DNA from: Carettochelys insculpta
Lineage: Eukaryota > Chordata > Testudines > Carettochelyidae
Length of the DNA: 64,000 nt
Reading direction: 5' to 3'
Assembly (NCBI RefSeq): GCF_033958435.1
Contig: NC_134137.1
Location: 178,511,501-178,575,500, forward strand
In this document: positions 24,301-34,346 of the stretch, piece after piece
Layout of the letters: every line of letters begins with the position of its first letter
Position numbering within the stretch: position 1 is the first letter of the stretch
The notes under the pieces: generated by a model
Database searches by the model: none
The model's input: the letters and a program-made list of their open reading frames with translations, nothing else
Told to the model about the DNA's origin: nothing
Translations under genes and position numbers: made by a program

Positions 24301-25230
24301 CCCCCAGGCATAGTCGCAGCAGAAGAGCTGCGTGTGCACCTTTCCCAGATCCCACCACCACCGCGCCAAGGGAAAGGCACGCCGTTGCCTGCGCCAGGCC
24401 AGCCAGAACTCTCAGAAGGATGTCACAAAGCCCACATCCTCCAGCAGGCTGTTATTAAAATGCCAGTAGGCTGACCCCCACTTCCCTGGCAAAAGGGAAG
24501 CCTTCACGGCCACCAGGAGGTGGTCCGAGAAGGGGCCAGCTGCATGCTGGAGGAGTGGGCCCGAGAGAGATGTTGCCGGGAGATGTAGATGAGGTCCAAC
24601 CAGGAGTGTATGGATTTGTGGCCCACCACCCAGATGTAGGTAAAGACGGTGTCCTCGTTCAGGTGGTGGCTGCACCAGACGTCCACCAGGGAGCTATGAT
24701 TGATGAGCTCCCTGAGGACATCCGCAGCAGCCTGGCACTGCTCGGTCCCCATACGGTCCCGCTCCTCGAGGGTGCAGTTGAAATCTCTGCTGAGGACCAG
24801 GCACTCGCGAGGATTGATGGAGTCGAGGAAGGCCACTGCCTGCCAGAAGAAGGATGTTCTCTCCGGGCCAGATGTTGGGGCATAGACGTTGACAAGATGG
24901 AGGGGCTGCCCCTCCATCCATACCCGGAGATACAGCGGGCGGCCTGGCACAACCTCGACGCTCCCCAGCACCTCGGGCTGCAGGTCTGGGGAGAACAGGG
25001 TCGCTACCCCGGCCTAATGGGCCGAGAGGTGACTAAGATGGACCCTGTCTCCCCACTCCAGCCGCCAGCTGACTTCAGCAGCCAGAGTAGTGTGGGTCTC
25101 CTGGAGGAAGGTGACTGAGTACCCCCCCTCTCAGAGGAAGGAGAGCACCCAGCATCTGCAGAGACCCAACCCGCAGCCCCTGGTGTTCAAAATGGCAAAG
25201 ATGATCGGTGGCATTTGGAGGGCTGGGGAG
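21311..25230 (-). pseudogene. L1-Tx1 ORF2 (endonuclease + reverse transcriptase), inactivated
   Basis: In active relatives this protein nicks DNA and copies the element RNA. From 5' (25230) to 3': an endonuclease with TFLQETHT, HLVNVYAPTSG and a DFNCTLEERD block (24504-24971); a long helical linker and RT (23218-24369) with SPSMDGLTVEVYR, LSLDQEKAFDRVDH and, in a second frame, RQGCPLSGQLYALAIEPFL; then a helical thumb region (22147-22994) and a C-terminal part with CFFCGTRETLAHIYTEC (21311-22222), a CCHC-like motif usual for this clade. Several frameshifts and stops break it into at least five frames. The catalytic YADD reads YAND (near 23130), so the RT would be dead even if the frame were open. 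Confidence 0.85.
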
Positions 25231-25302
25231 GATCCTTGCCGGAGGGAATGCCAGCGGTCCCCCTGGGGCCATGCATCAAGCCGTGGCTGACGCCATAGGT
25301 GA

Positions 25303-27635
25303 TTAGGGCATCATGGAAGCCGTGGGCCCGTTGGTAGGCCATGGCATCCCTCCTCCTGGTTCCCTTGCCTCCTTTAGAAGGGCCCTCACAGACTCAAGGA
25401 TGAGGTGAAAGTCATCCCAGCACTGGAGGACGAGAGCTACTTTATTCTTGGAGCCGCGAAAGTCCTCCAAGAACCCGTATATCTTGTTCACCAGCACATG
25501 GGGTGCCGAGGCCTCAGGGTCCTGAGTGTCCCTCGGCCTCATATCCTTTTGGGCTCCACGGCTGGCAGGAAAGGTCAGGCAGTGGCTGGGGCTTGGTTTT
25601 GGGAGGACTAGGGGTGGCGGAGGGAGAGCAGCCCCAGAGGTGCTGGGAGAGGGCGAGACAAAGAGGGCCTCCCGAGGGATTGTGGCCTCGGGGGCAGTTA
25701 TGAGCAGGCGAGGGTCAAGGGGAGGTGCAGGAAGAATGGGGATGGGGGCAAAGATGATGAATGTATTGGGGAGAGGGTGAGTGTCGTGGAGAGAAGGGGA
25801 AGGTGGAGGGAGAGGAGGAGGAGGAGGAGGAGGGAGGGGGTCCGGAGGGGGTTGGGGAGCAGGTTCTGGGATGGAACTTTGACTGGAATAGGAGGTGGAA
25901 GTGGGGGCATGAATAAGGGGGGTGTCAGGAGGGGGAGCTTTTTCAGGTGGCAAGAGGGGACGGGTGGATAAGGGCGAGGTGCCAGTGCGTCCAACAGTAG
26001 GCACCAGTGAGGTGGAAGGGTCGGCGTTGGGGTTTTTGGATACCGGGGGGGCAGGGTATGAGGGGAACACAAATCCCTCCGGGATATCCGGGGGCAGGAC
26101 AGCTACAGCCGGGAGGTGATCCTCAGCTATGCGGGCGGTCACACCCTGCGACGTCCCAGAACAAGGGAGGATAATGGTTGGGGGATCGCTGGCAGGTGGG
26201 GAGAGAGAAGGTGAGGGGGGTGGCTGGGTGCGGGCAGCTGGCCCACAGGCCTCTAGCAGCAGACCCTCTATGTCCAGGGCAGCCAGGGTAAGGCCTAGGG
26301 CCTCGACCCCCTGCGAGAGAAGGGCAAGGCCGAGGCTCATCTCCTCCGGGCACCCCGCGACAGCGGTCTGGGCAGCGGCCGGAGGGGCATCAGAGGAAGG
26401 CATGGGCTCAGGACAAGCCTCCTCTGCCCCTTTAGGCTCGGGCTCTGGGACAGGAGGGACGATATCCTCCATTGCCGCTGTGGCGGCCTCAGTCACCCCC
26501 GGCGGGTGGTCAGTAGCTGGGGGTTCAGCAGATGGAACAGGGCTGGTGGCTCTCTTAAACGCCTTGCGTGGCACATCCACCCCGTCCTCCGACAGGGTAG
26601 AGTGCCGGCCGCATGTGCTTCTTTTCTTGCACTTCCCCCTTACCAATACCCAGTCCTCCAGAGAGGTGGGCTTGGCGGTAGAGGAGAAAGGACCAGGGGA
26701 TGGAGGCAATGAGGAGGGAGGGAAGGAGAAAGAGGATGGGACAGCGAGGGAAAGGGATGGCCCGCCCCAGGGTGGGCCCTGTGCGGGTCCTGCCTCCCTC
26801 TCCTCCACAGACCCGGCTTGAATGCCCACTCAGGCGCCGGCACCTGCTTCTTCTTGCCCCTCACCATGCTCCTGGACGTCCTCTGATGCCTGAGCGGCGA
26901 TGGTTCTGTCCGGGGTGGGAAGAGGAGGGGCGGTCCCAGGGCCTGTCACGGTCAGGGCGTCGCTGGTCGTGTGGCTGGCGCCCCCCGGGTCGGAGGAGGT
27001 CCCGGCCTCCTCTCTTTCGTGCCGGGCCAGGGAGCAATCCCTCTGGACACGCCCCGCCGCCCAACACACAAAGCACCGGGCCTCCCCCAGAGTGTAATAG
27101 ACCCAGTACTGGGCCCCTTGATGAGGCATCAGTATAGTCCCCTCCTGGGCCACCCTGCCCTGTGCTGCCACCGGCAGCAGTTGGATTTGCGCCTGCCGGA
27201 GGAAGGAGAGCACGTGCCATAGGGTGGGGTCTTTGCAGCCTAGAGGGAGGGGACTCAGGACCGACAAGGGCCAGCCCAGGGAGGTGAGGAAAGGCAGAAG
27301 GGTGGAATTGGGAAGGAAGGGAGGGACGGAGGAGAAAACCACCCGTATGCCCAGGTCCTCGAGTGGCTCCAGGGGCACGTGGATGCCCCCGACCGCCAAG
27401 CCCCTCTCCACTGCCTCCTGCACGGCGGCCTCCGATGCCAGGAAGAAGATGATCTTCCCAAACCTTCCCAAGCGGAGGCGGAAGGAGCAGGGTGCGAGGT
27501 GGCTGCTGCCGCCTGGGCGTACAACCTGGGGGCCGGGGGATCCGAGCCCTCAGGATGAGTGGTGGGAGCAGGGGGGTGGGAAGGAGGGGAAGCTGCAGCA
27601 GGTGTATCAGCAGCTGGGGTAAAGGGCCCGGCCAT
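25303..27635 (-). pseudogene. L1-Tx1 ORF1 (RNA-binding, proline-rich), inactivated
   Basis: ORF1 of this clade coats the element RNA. The likely start is the ATG at 27635 (MAGPFTPAAD), giving a low-complexity Ala/Pro N-terminus. A frameshift near 27470 leads into LGRFGKIIFFLASEAAVQEA, then PLGCKDPTLWHVLSFLRQAQ and a zinc knuckle CFVCWAAGRVQRDC (histidine position replaced by Gln/Arg). A single TGA at about 26830 interrupts the same frame, which then stays open for 508 further codons of Pro/Ser-rich sequence to 25303. The TGA is a plausible CGA decay. The total would be about 775 residues. Confidence 0.75.
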
Positions 27636-28052
27636 GGGAGGTTTGGCCTTCTGGGCGGGGCTCTTGCCCTTTTTGGTCCCCTGGCCCTTCCTACCCTTTT
27701 GCCGGGGGCGGGATTTGGGGTGGGGTCGCTGGAGGAGGATGCTGCAGCGGGGGCAGCAGGAGCCCCGGAGCCCACGCCCGCGCCCTCAACTGTCGCAAAG
27801 TTTCTGGTGGCCCTGGATGAGTTGGCCGCCGCTGCAGAGGTGGAAGGAGTGAAGGATGGGGGGAGGAGGGGGCATCTATGGACAACACCCCAGTGGGTGG
27901 GAGGCCATTTTGTAGGGTATAAGGGTTCATGAAAAATTGGGGGTGGGTCCTTTAACTAGTGGGGGAGGGGAGAGAGGAAAAAGAAAATGGCTGCCCCCCA
28001 CCACCAGTCAGGCTGAGGACCTGGACAGGTGGAGGTGGGGCGGGAGGAGGGT

Positions 28053-28074
28053 AAAAAAAAAAAAAAAAAAAAAA
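28053..28074. repeat. A22 homopolymer
   Basis: A run of 22 adenines on the plus strand inside the 5' part of the L1-Tx1 insertion; not at either element end, so not its tail. Confidence 0.95.
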
Positions 28075-29107
28075 GGAAAGGGAACACAAAAAGGCCACAA
28101 CTCCCAGCACAAGATGATAAGATGGCTCCTGTTTCTGCACTGGGATGTGGGGGGAATTCAAGATGTGTGTATATATATGTGTGTGGGGAGGTGAGTGCAA
28201 GGAAGGGGAAGGGGCTCAGGCACCTAACAAAAGAAAGGGGGTGATTCGCAGGCACAAAGGGGAGGGAGAAGAGGGGGGAAGAAAGGGGGTGCCAGAGCCA
28301 ACCAGAAAGGTGGGGGCAGGGGGTATAAAAGGAGGGATGTGCCCGTGGGCACCTGAGGGGTGGGCCCACAGCAGCTGCTGCAGAGCCTCACAGAACAGGA
28401 GGAAGGGGCAGATGGTTAGGGTGGGGCCCAGATGGAGAGGGCCCCGGCGGCAGCTGAGTGTGGGGGGGAGGGGCAGTAAAGGAGGCAGTGGCTGCAGGGG
28501 TGGGACAGGGACCACACCCTAACACCCCACCCCCAATTATGCAGCCACCCCTCTGGAACCCCGGTGGAGAGGTGCCCCACCTAAACTCACCCCCCCAGCC
28601 ACTCCACAGCAAGCTGTGGAGGGGCAGCCCAGCCACCGCCCAAGAAAGCCCCTTATCTCCTCCAAAGCAGTGACGATGCAGCAGCCAGTGGATGGAAAAA
28701 GTGGGCCCCAAATGGAGGGCCAGAAAACTCCCCCACAGAGGATAGAAAAAAAAGTGGGGGGGAGGATACCCCTTTCCGTGCCAAGAGGCAGGGCAGCAAG
28801 AGTCCCCCTACACACCACCAACCCAGCAGTTCCAGAGGGAAACTAACTGGGAAGGGTGAAGTGGGGGGAGGAAGAGGTAACCTGCCCAAGGCAGGGAAGA
28901 ATAGAAGCTGGCCCAAAAAGAAAAGGGGGCCAAGAGACAGCCCCAGAGGGGGCTAGAGCAGCCAAAGGCTGCCTGTCCCCCAGTACCTCACCTCCCAACC
29001 GCAGGGCTCCCCAGGTGGGATCCCTGCGGCAGCCCTGCAGCCTGGAGGACAGAGCATTCCCTGACTAGGCCCAAGCCCTCATTGGTCATCTGAGGCCCTG
29101 AGCCCCC

Positions 29108-29114
29108 TATAAAA
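29108..29114 (+). promoter_or_regulatory. TATA box of the 5' LTR
   Basis: CCCCCTATAAAAGGG, conserved at 35046-35052 in the 3' LTR. Expected to position Pol II initiation of the genomic RNA about 25-30 bases downstream, near 29140. Confidence 0.75.
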
Positions 29115-29168
29115 GGGTCTCCATCTGGTAGCAGGGAGGAAGGTTTCGGAAGGTGCACTGGAGGAGCA

Positions 29169-29218
29169 CAGCGAGAGCGAGAGCGAGAGCGAGAGCGAGC
29201 GAGCGAGCGAGCGAGCAA
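29169..29218. repeat. GAGAGC/GAGC short tandem repeat in the LTR
   Basis: (GAGAGC)n passing into (GAGC)n. The 3' LTR copy (35106-35157) has a shorter, GAGT-interrupted version, so this stretch evolves by slippage. Confidence 0.9.
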
Positions 29219-29594
29219 GAAGGTACCAAGGGGAAGCAGTGGGTGAAGTGGCCCAGGGTGAGGTTGCTACTTTGGGGCAGGGGTGAAGGCTCTGCCAGTT
29301 GCCTCTTGTCCTCGTAGGGGCCCTGGGCCGGAGTCCAGGGTAGAGGGCAGGTCTGGACTCCCCCCACCCTTCCCTTGAGGGATTACTCCACTGGAGCAGA
29401 TGTGGGCCTGCAAAGGACTGGCTTTATCCTCCCCACTCTGGACTTGCCTGTGATGAGGATGGCTCGCTAAGCAGAAACTCCTGCCTTTGGAAAGGCCTGG
29501 GCAGATAAGGGGTCTCCGTGAGTCTCTGAGGCACAACAGAGAACTGCCAGGAAGCGCAGGGACACACAGGGGCGGACAAGGGACTTTGTCACAC

Positions 29595-29612
29595 TGGTGT
29601 CAGGGGTGGGAT
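29595..29612 (+). promoter_or_regulatory. Primer-binding site, probably tRNA-Leu
   Basis: TGGTGTCAGGGGTGGGAT starts two bases after the LTR CA terminus. It is complementary, apart from two positions, to the remembered 3' end of vertebrate tRNA-Leu (CAG/CAA type), including TGG for the tRNA CCA. Confidence 0.65.
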
Positions 29613-29746
29613 AGCACTGCGCGGCGGCCAATAGTAACCATCCAGGGTAAACGAAGAGAAGAAGAGGGAAAAAAACAGAACAAAACAAAACAAAAAACAA
29701 AAAAAGAAGAAGGAGCACTTGGATGTGGGTGTTAGGATATCTTAAA

Positions 29747-30720
29747 ATGGAAGAGCTAGTGAGGGCGTTAGTCCAAGCTACAGTGACTCAGCAGGAGGCC
29801 AACCGGTTGAAGCAGGAAACCAACAGACTCCTAATCGACCAAGCTGCTGCAGATCGGGGCCTCCTCAGAGAGGTGGTTGACCAGCTTTGGGAGCTGATGG
29901 GTCAAACCCCTGTGGGTGAGGGGGTGAGGACCCTAAGGGCCGCAGGATGTCTCCCCAAGATGGCACCAGGAGATGACATGGAGGCCTACCTCCTTGCGTT
30001 TGAGAGAATGGCGCACAGAGAAACCTGGCCAGAGGAGCAATGCGCCAGTATCCTAGCTCCATTTCTTTGTGGGGATGCCCAGAGGGCCTACTACGACTTG
30101 CCAGCAGCATATGCCAATACCTATCCAAGGCACAGGGAAGAGATTCTGGCCCGACTGGGGGTGACTCCAGCAGCCTGGGCCCAGAAGTACCCTGCCTGGG
30201 AATATCATGAAGGTAAGCCACCGAGGGCTCAGCTTTTTGAACTAGTCCATCTTGCCCAGAAATGGCTGCGCCCCAAGGCCTATACTACTGAGGACATGTT
30301 GGAAATCCTAGTGTTAGACCAGTTCATGAGGAAGTTACCACTGGCCCTCTGGGAGTGGGTGGGCCAACATGACCCAGCTACATATGATGAAGCAGTTGCT
30401 CTGGTAGAGCGCTGGCTAGCAGCGAAGGGGCTGGCTTGCACTTGCCCGGACCCCAGGCCTACCCCTAAAGGAAGGCCACCAGCTCGAGTCTTACCGGGAA
30501 CTGGACCCAAGAACCCGGTGGGCCCCGGAGAAGAAAAGGAGGGGGCTAGAGGGAAGCAGGTATCAGAGACAGGAGGAAAGGAGCTGCAGCCACCTGACCC
30601 TAACGCTGAGCCCCATTTTCCCAGGGATTCTAGGTGAACTTACAGATGCTATGGGTACGGAGAGATGGGACACATAGCCGCCCAGTGCCCCAACCAAGAG
30701 GAGCCAATGCAGTGTAACCT
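29747..30720 (+). pseudogene. Gypsy gag polyprotein with SCAN domain
   Basis: Gag builds the particle and binds the RNA. I take the ATG at 29747, 24 bases after another in-frame ATG, because the coiled-coil-like start EELVRALVQATVTQQEANR begins there. Residues about 70-140 look like a capsid helical bundle. Residues about 145-228 are a SCAN domain: AQLFELVHLAQKWLRPKAYT, EDMLEILVLDQFMRKLPLAL, WEWVGQHDP and EAVALVERW. A proline-rich tail follows. At 30635-30637 a TGA interrupts the frame, and the same frame continues into a zinc knuckle (CYGYGEMGHIAAQC) whose second cysteine is tyrosine. SCAN is otherwise found in vertebrate zinc-finger proteins; there are no C2H2 fingers here. Confidence 0.85.
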
Positions 30721-30721
30721 C

Positions 30722-31300
30722 AGAGACTGGTCAGACCTATGTGCCCTGCTTGATCTAGTGGGGGTAGTGGGTACCCCCCACAAGTACACCCGCCCTGTAC
30801 AGGTGGAAGGAAAGGAGACTTTGACGCTAGTAGATTCAGGGAGTGCTGTCACCCTAGTTTCTAGGAACCTAGTCAGGCCGGAGCAGCTATTGCCAGAGAA
30901 ACGCACAGGGGTGACTTGCGTCCATGGGACGGTGAACTTTTACCCCATTGCAAGGGTGAAGATACGCATTCAGGGGTCCAGCACTCAGGTGCAAGCTGGG
31001 GTGGTCCCACACCTACCCTATCCGGTATTGATTGGAAGGGACTTCCCAGGGTTTAGTGGCCTGCTCCCCCTTGAAGAGCAGCGATCAGGGGAGCTCCCTC
31101 ATCAAAAGAAGGTAGAAGCCGAAGAGCGACATACCCCAGTGTTCCCGGAACTGGCCCAAGAATTATGTTCCAGCCCAGGGAGGGACTGGAAGTCAAAGAA
31201 GCAGAGGCGAGTGGCTAAGGAAATAGGTACATGTATCCTGATGCAGGCTCAAAGGCTCGCCTGCTTGAATCTGCGCCCCCATGATGTCCAAGGAGAGAGA
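30722..31300 (+). pseudogene. Gypsy aspartic protease region
   Basis: The protease would cut the polyprotein. The open frame 30665-31723 has a conserved beta-strand lead YTRPVQVEGKETLTLVDSGS (catalytic Asp in DSGS near 30833), then AVTLVSRNLV, and PYPVLIGRDFPG as the second conserved strand/flap-side block. It is in frame with gag apart from the TGA at 30635, so gag and pol were probably one reading frame. The domain itself looks intact; the part from about 31080 to 31480 is a polar linker without recognised motif. Confidence 0.8.
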
Positions 31301-31479
31301 AAAGTCACTCAGGGTGGGGAAGACCCTGAATTGCCAAAGGAAAGACAGATAGGGGCTGAGGAGGAGGTGGAGGCCAGCACCGACCCCAACCCAACAGGGG
31401 CAATGCCGGAGCCAGAGGGGGCCCCCCCCGGACTTGAACTGGCTGGCCCAGGGAGAGTAACATTTGGGCATGATCAGGC

Positions 31480-32710
31480 AGAGGACCCCCGATACGCAAA
31501 CATCAGAAGGGAGGTGGTGGAGATCGACGGGGTACCGGTAGAGGGCAAGGCACGTGGCCCTGGCCCCTATTTTATCATGAAAAGGGACCTGCTGTACCAC
31601 ATCACGCAAATCGAAGGGCAAGAGGTACACCAGCTCCTGGCACCCCGGAAACATCAGAGGGCCATTATGGACCTGGCCCACAGCCACCTCTTCAGGGCAC
31701 ACCTGAGGGTGGAGAAGACATAGGCGTGGATTTTGCACTGATTTTACTGGCCCAGGATACATGAAGATGTCCGCCGGTACTGCATTTCCTGCCCAGAGTG
31801 CCAGCTCCACAGTCCTCAGCCCCATCTAAGGGCCCCCCTTGTACCTTTACCCATTATTGAGTTTCCATTCGAACGGATTGCAATGGACCTAGTGGGTCCA
31901 CTAGAGGAGACTGCCAGAGGACACCAGTATATCTTGGTGATCCTTGACTACGCCACAAGATACCCTGAAGCCATGCCTCTCTGAAATACAGCCTCCAAGA
32001 ACATCGCCAAAGCACTGGTGGAAATATTTGCTTGGGTCGGTATCCCGAAGGAAATCCTGACTGCTCAAGGCACCCCGTTCATGTCTCGACTGATGAAAGA
32101 CCTTTGTACCCTGCTCCATGTACAGACTCTAAGGACCTCGGTGAATCATCCTCAGATTGATGGCTTGGTGGAAAGGTTTAATCGCACTCTTAAGGCAATG
32201 ATTAAGCAGGTGGTGAGCAAAGATGGAAAGGACTGGGACATACTATTACCCTACCTCATGTATGCTATCTGGGAAGTACCTCAAGCATCCACCGGGTTCT
32301 CCCCCTTTGAGTTACTGTATGGGGCCACCCCCGAGGCATTCTAGACATCGCCAAGGAGAGCTGGGAGGAAAAGCCAAGCAGGGGGAAGAGCATAATAGAT
32401 TATGTGATGCAGATGAGGGACCGCATAGCTCAAGTTACTCCTACAGAGAGGAGACACATGGAAGAAGCTCAGGAGGCCCAAAGGATCTATTACAACCTTC
32501 AGGCCAGGTTACGATGATTTCAACCTGGAGACTGGGTGATGGTGTTAGTCCCCACTAATGAAAGTAACCTGCTGGCCCAGTGGCAGGGTCCGTATGAAGT
32601 CATCGAGCCAGTTGGGTAGGTAAATTATAAGATACGCCAACCTGGGCGATGGAAGCAAGAACAGATATATCATATTAACCTCCTGAAGCCCTGGAAGGAA
32701 AGAGAGGCCT
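31480..32710 (+). pseudogene. Gypsy integrase, placed before the RT
   Basis: Integrase inserts the cDNA. The zinc-binding N-terminus shows HSHLFRAHLRVEKT (HH pair) and CISCPECQLHS (CC pair), with a stop at 31721-31723 and further stops before the CC pair. The catalytic core has FERIAMDLVGPL (first Asp), ILTAQGTPFMS, where the family has TDQG so the second Asp is Ala, and VNHPQIDGLVERFNRTLKAM with the Glu. Stops follow at 31982 and 32344; a C-terminal domain resumes in other frames (FQPGDWVMVLVP, YKIRQPGRW, HINLLKPW). The gene lies upstream of RT, the Gmr1 arrangement. Inactive. Confidence 0.85.
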
Positions 32711-32769
32711 GTCTGGTGGGCCGAAGGGAGGAGGAGAACCACTCTCCAGCTGAGTCTGGAGTACAGGTG

Positions 32770-33366
32770 AAGGTAGGACCTGAGCTAACACCAGCCCAGA
32801 GAAGGGAAGTCCTCAACATGATTCCCAGAACCAAGATGTGTTTTCTGAAAAGCCTGGTTGGACGTCAGAAGCCATTCATCACATCATTACCAATCCCAGG
32901 GCCCATGTAACGATGAGACCTTATCAGGTCCCCGCTGCCAAAAGGGAGGAAATCAAGGCAGAGGTGCACAAGATGCTGCAGATGGGCATTATTGAGGAAT
33001 CCCACAGCCAGTGGTCCAGCCCCATAGTTCTGGTACCAAAACCAGATGGCACCATGTGTTTTTGTAATGAGTTTAGGAAACTGAACAAAATCTCCCAGTT
33101 TGCCTATCCTATACCACGTATCGATAAGTTGGTGAACCGCCTGGGCAATGCTCGGTACCTGACCACACTAGACTTAACCAAACGCTACTGGCACATCCCA
33201 CTGGCTGAAGATGCCAAGGATAAGACGGCATTCTCCACACCTGAGGGACTATTTCAACACACAGTTCTCCCATTTGGTCTTCATGGGACACCAGCCACCT
33301 TCCAACACCTGATGGACAAACTGTTGTGGCCCCACACCAAGTATGCGGCCACCTACCTGGATGACG
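32770..33366 (+). pseudogene. Gypsy reverse transcriptase, 5' part up to YLDD
   Basis: RT copies the genomic RNA. In frame from 32838: VTMRPYQVPAAKREEIKAEV, then MLQMGIIEESHSQWSSPIVL, VPKPDGTMCFCNEFRKLNKI, LTTLDLTKRYWHIPL (first catalytic Asp), TAFSTPEGLFQHTVLPFGLH and TYLDDV (catalytic pair) at 33352-33369. After the V the frame runs into the inserted Harbinger derivative; the gene resumes at 34084 with VIHTPDWETHL. A frame change lies upstream near 32820. Confidence 0.9.
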
Positions 33367-33369
33367 TAG

Positions 33370-34080
33370 CCTACGTCTACACATGCACGCTACATCGAAA
33401 TAGCTTATTTTGATGTAGCGACATCGAAATAAGCTATTTCGATGAATAGCGTCTACACGTCCTCCAGGGCTGGCAACGTTGACATTCAGCGTCGACGTTG
33501 GGCAGCACCACATTGAAATAGGCACTGCGAGGGAACGTCTACACGCCAAAGTAGCACACATCGAAATAAGGGTGCCAGGAACAGCAGCAGACAGGGTCAC
33601 AGGGCGGACTCAACAGCAAGCTGCTCCCTTAAAGGGCACCTCCCAGACACACTTACACTAAACAGCACAAGATCCACAGAGCCAACAACTAGTTGCAGAC
33701 CCTGTGCATGCAGCATGGATCCCCAGCTGCAGCAGCAGCAGCCAGAAGCCCTGGGCTAAGGGCTGCTGCCCACGGTGACCATAGAACCCCGCAGGGGCTG
33801 GAGAGAGAGCGTCTCTCAACCCCTCAGCTGATGGCCGCCATGGAGGACCCCGCTATTTCGATGTCGCAGGACGCGGATCGTCTACACGTTCCCTACTTCG
33901 ACGTTGAATGTCGAAGTAGGGCACTATTCCCATCCCCTCATGGGGTTAGCGACTTCGACGTCTCACCGCCTAACGTTGAAGTTAACTTCGAAATAGCGCC
34001 CAACACGTGTAGCCACGACGGGTGCTATTTCGAAGTTGGCGCCGCTACTTCGAAGTAGCGTACACGTGTAGACGCGGCTG
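33370..34080. mobile_element. 711 bp internally deleted Harbinger element inside the Gypsy RT
   Basis: TSD TAG at 33367-33369 and 34081-34083. Ends CCTACGTCTACACATGCACG and (reversed) CAGCCGCGTCTACACGTGTA. Both outer 150-200 bp are rich in TCGAAATAGC/TTCGAAGT motifs; the interior keeps two pieces of the autonomous elements: AAGGGCACCTCCCAGACACA (transposase 5' leader side) with the start of a Q-rich N-terminus at 33716, and GGCCGCCATGGAGGACCC of the MYB side (opposite end). No transposase left. Removing it restores the host reading frame. Confidence 0.9.
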
Positions 34081-34083
34081 TAG

Positions 34084-34346
34084 TGATACATACCCCAGAC
34101 TGGGAAACCCACCTGGAACGGGTAGAGGCCATCCTAGATACCTTTAGGTGAGCGGGCCTCATGGCAAACCCTTCTAAGTGCGCTGTGGGGTTTGCTGAGG
34201 CCAAATACCTCATGTATGTTGTGGGGACGGGGGTAGTAAAGCCACAGCTGAACAAGCTAGAGGCCATTCAACAGTGGCCTCAACCTAAATGGAAAAAACA
34301 GGTCCGGGCTTTCCTGGGGGTTGTGGGGTATTATTGACGATTCATT
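34084..34346 (+). pseudogene. Gypsy reverse transcriptase, 3' part
   Basis: It continues the RT after the insertion: VIHTPDWETHLERVEAILD, a stop, AGLMANPSKCAVGFAEAKYL (the LxxxK..F palm/thumb block with GH replaced), then QQWPQPKWKKQVRAFLGVVG and YY followed by a stop (34336-34338; the usual Arg codon of YYRRFI). Two stops in this piece alone. Confidence 0.85.

Larger units (their letters stand above)
21157..29056 (-). mobile_element. L1-Tx1-type LINE inserted in the Gypsy 5' LTR
   Basis: A two-ORF minus-strand non-LTR element: a proline-rich ORF1 with a zinc knuckle, and an ORF2 with AP endonuclease, RT and a C-terminal cysteine motif. Its limits are set by where LTR similarity stops (21156) and resumes (29057); 17 LTR bases present in the 3' LTR are missing here. 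Strongly GC-rich compared with the flanks. The region 27640-29056 is its 5' UTR, with an A22 run at 28053-28074. Inactive. Confidence 0.8.
29057..29593 (+). repeat. 5' LTR of the Gypsy element, right piece
   Basis: Matches 34984-35529 from TTCCCTGACTAGGCCCAAGC to the end ACTTTGTCACA. It holds a TATA box, a GAGAGC/GAGC repeat and the CA terminus directly before the primer-binding site. Confidence 0.9.

Noticed and set aside
25303..26829. A separate proline-rich host protein of 508 residues
   Set aside because: In frame with Tx1 ORF1 across a single TGA and in the position of the ORF1 C-terminus. No start codon other than GTG.
28053..28074. Poly-A tail of a processed pseudogene
   Set aside because: No gene-derived sequence precedes it, and it lies inside the continuous Tx1 5' region.
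29747..30637. A host SCAN-domain gene
   Set aside because: No zinc fingers; it lies between an LTR/primer-binding site and a retroviral-type protease and integrase, so it is gag.
33693..34058. Small protein in the Harbinger derivative (and its twin at 42878-43243)
   Set aside because: The frame exists in both 711 bp copies because they are homologous. It runs through terminal repeats and leader pieces and has no start context or known domain.
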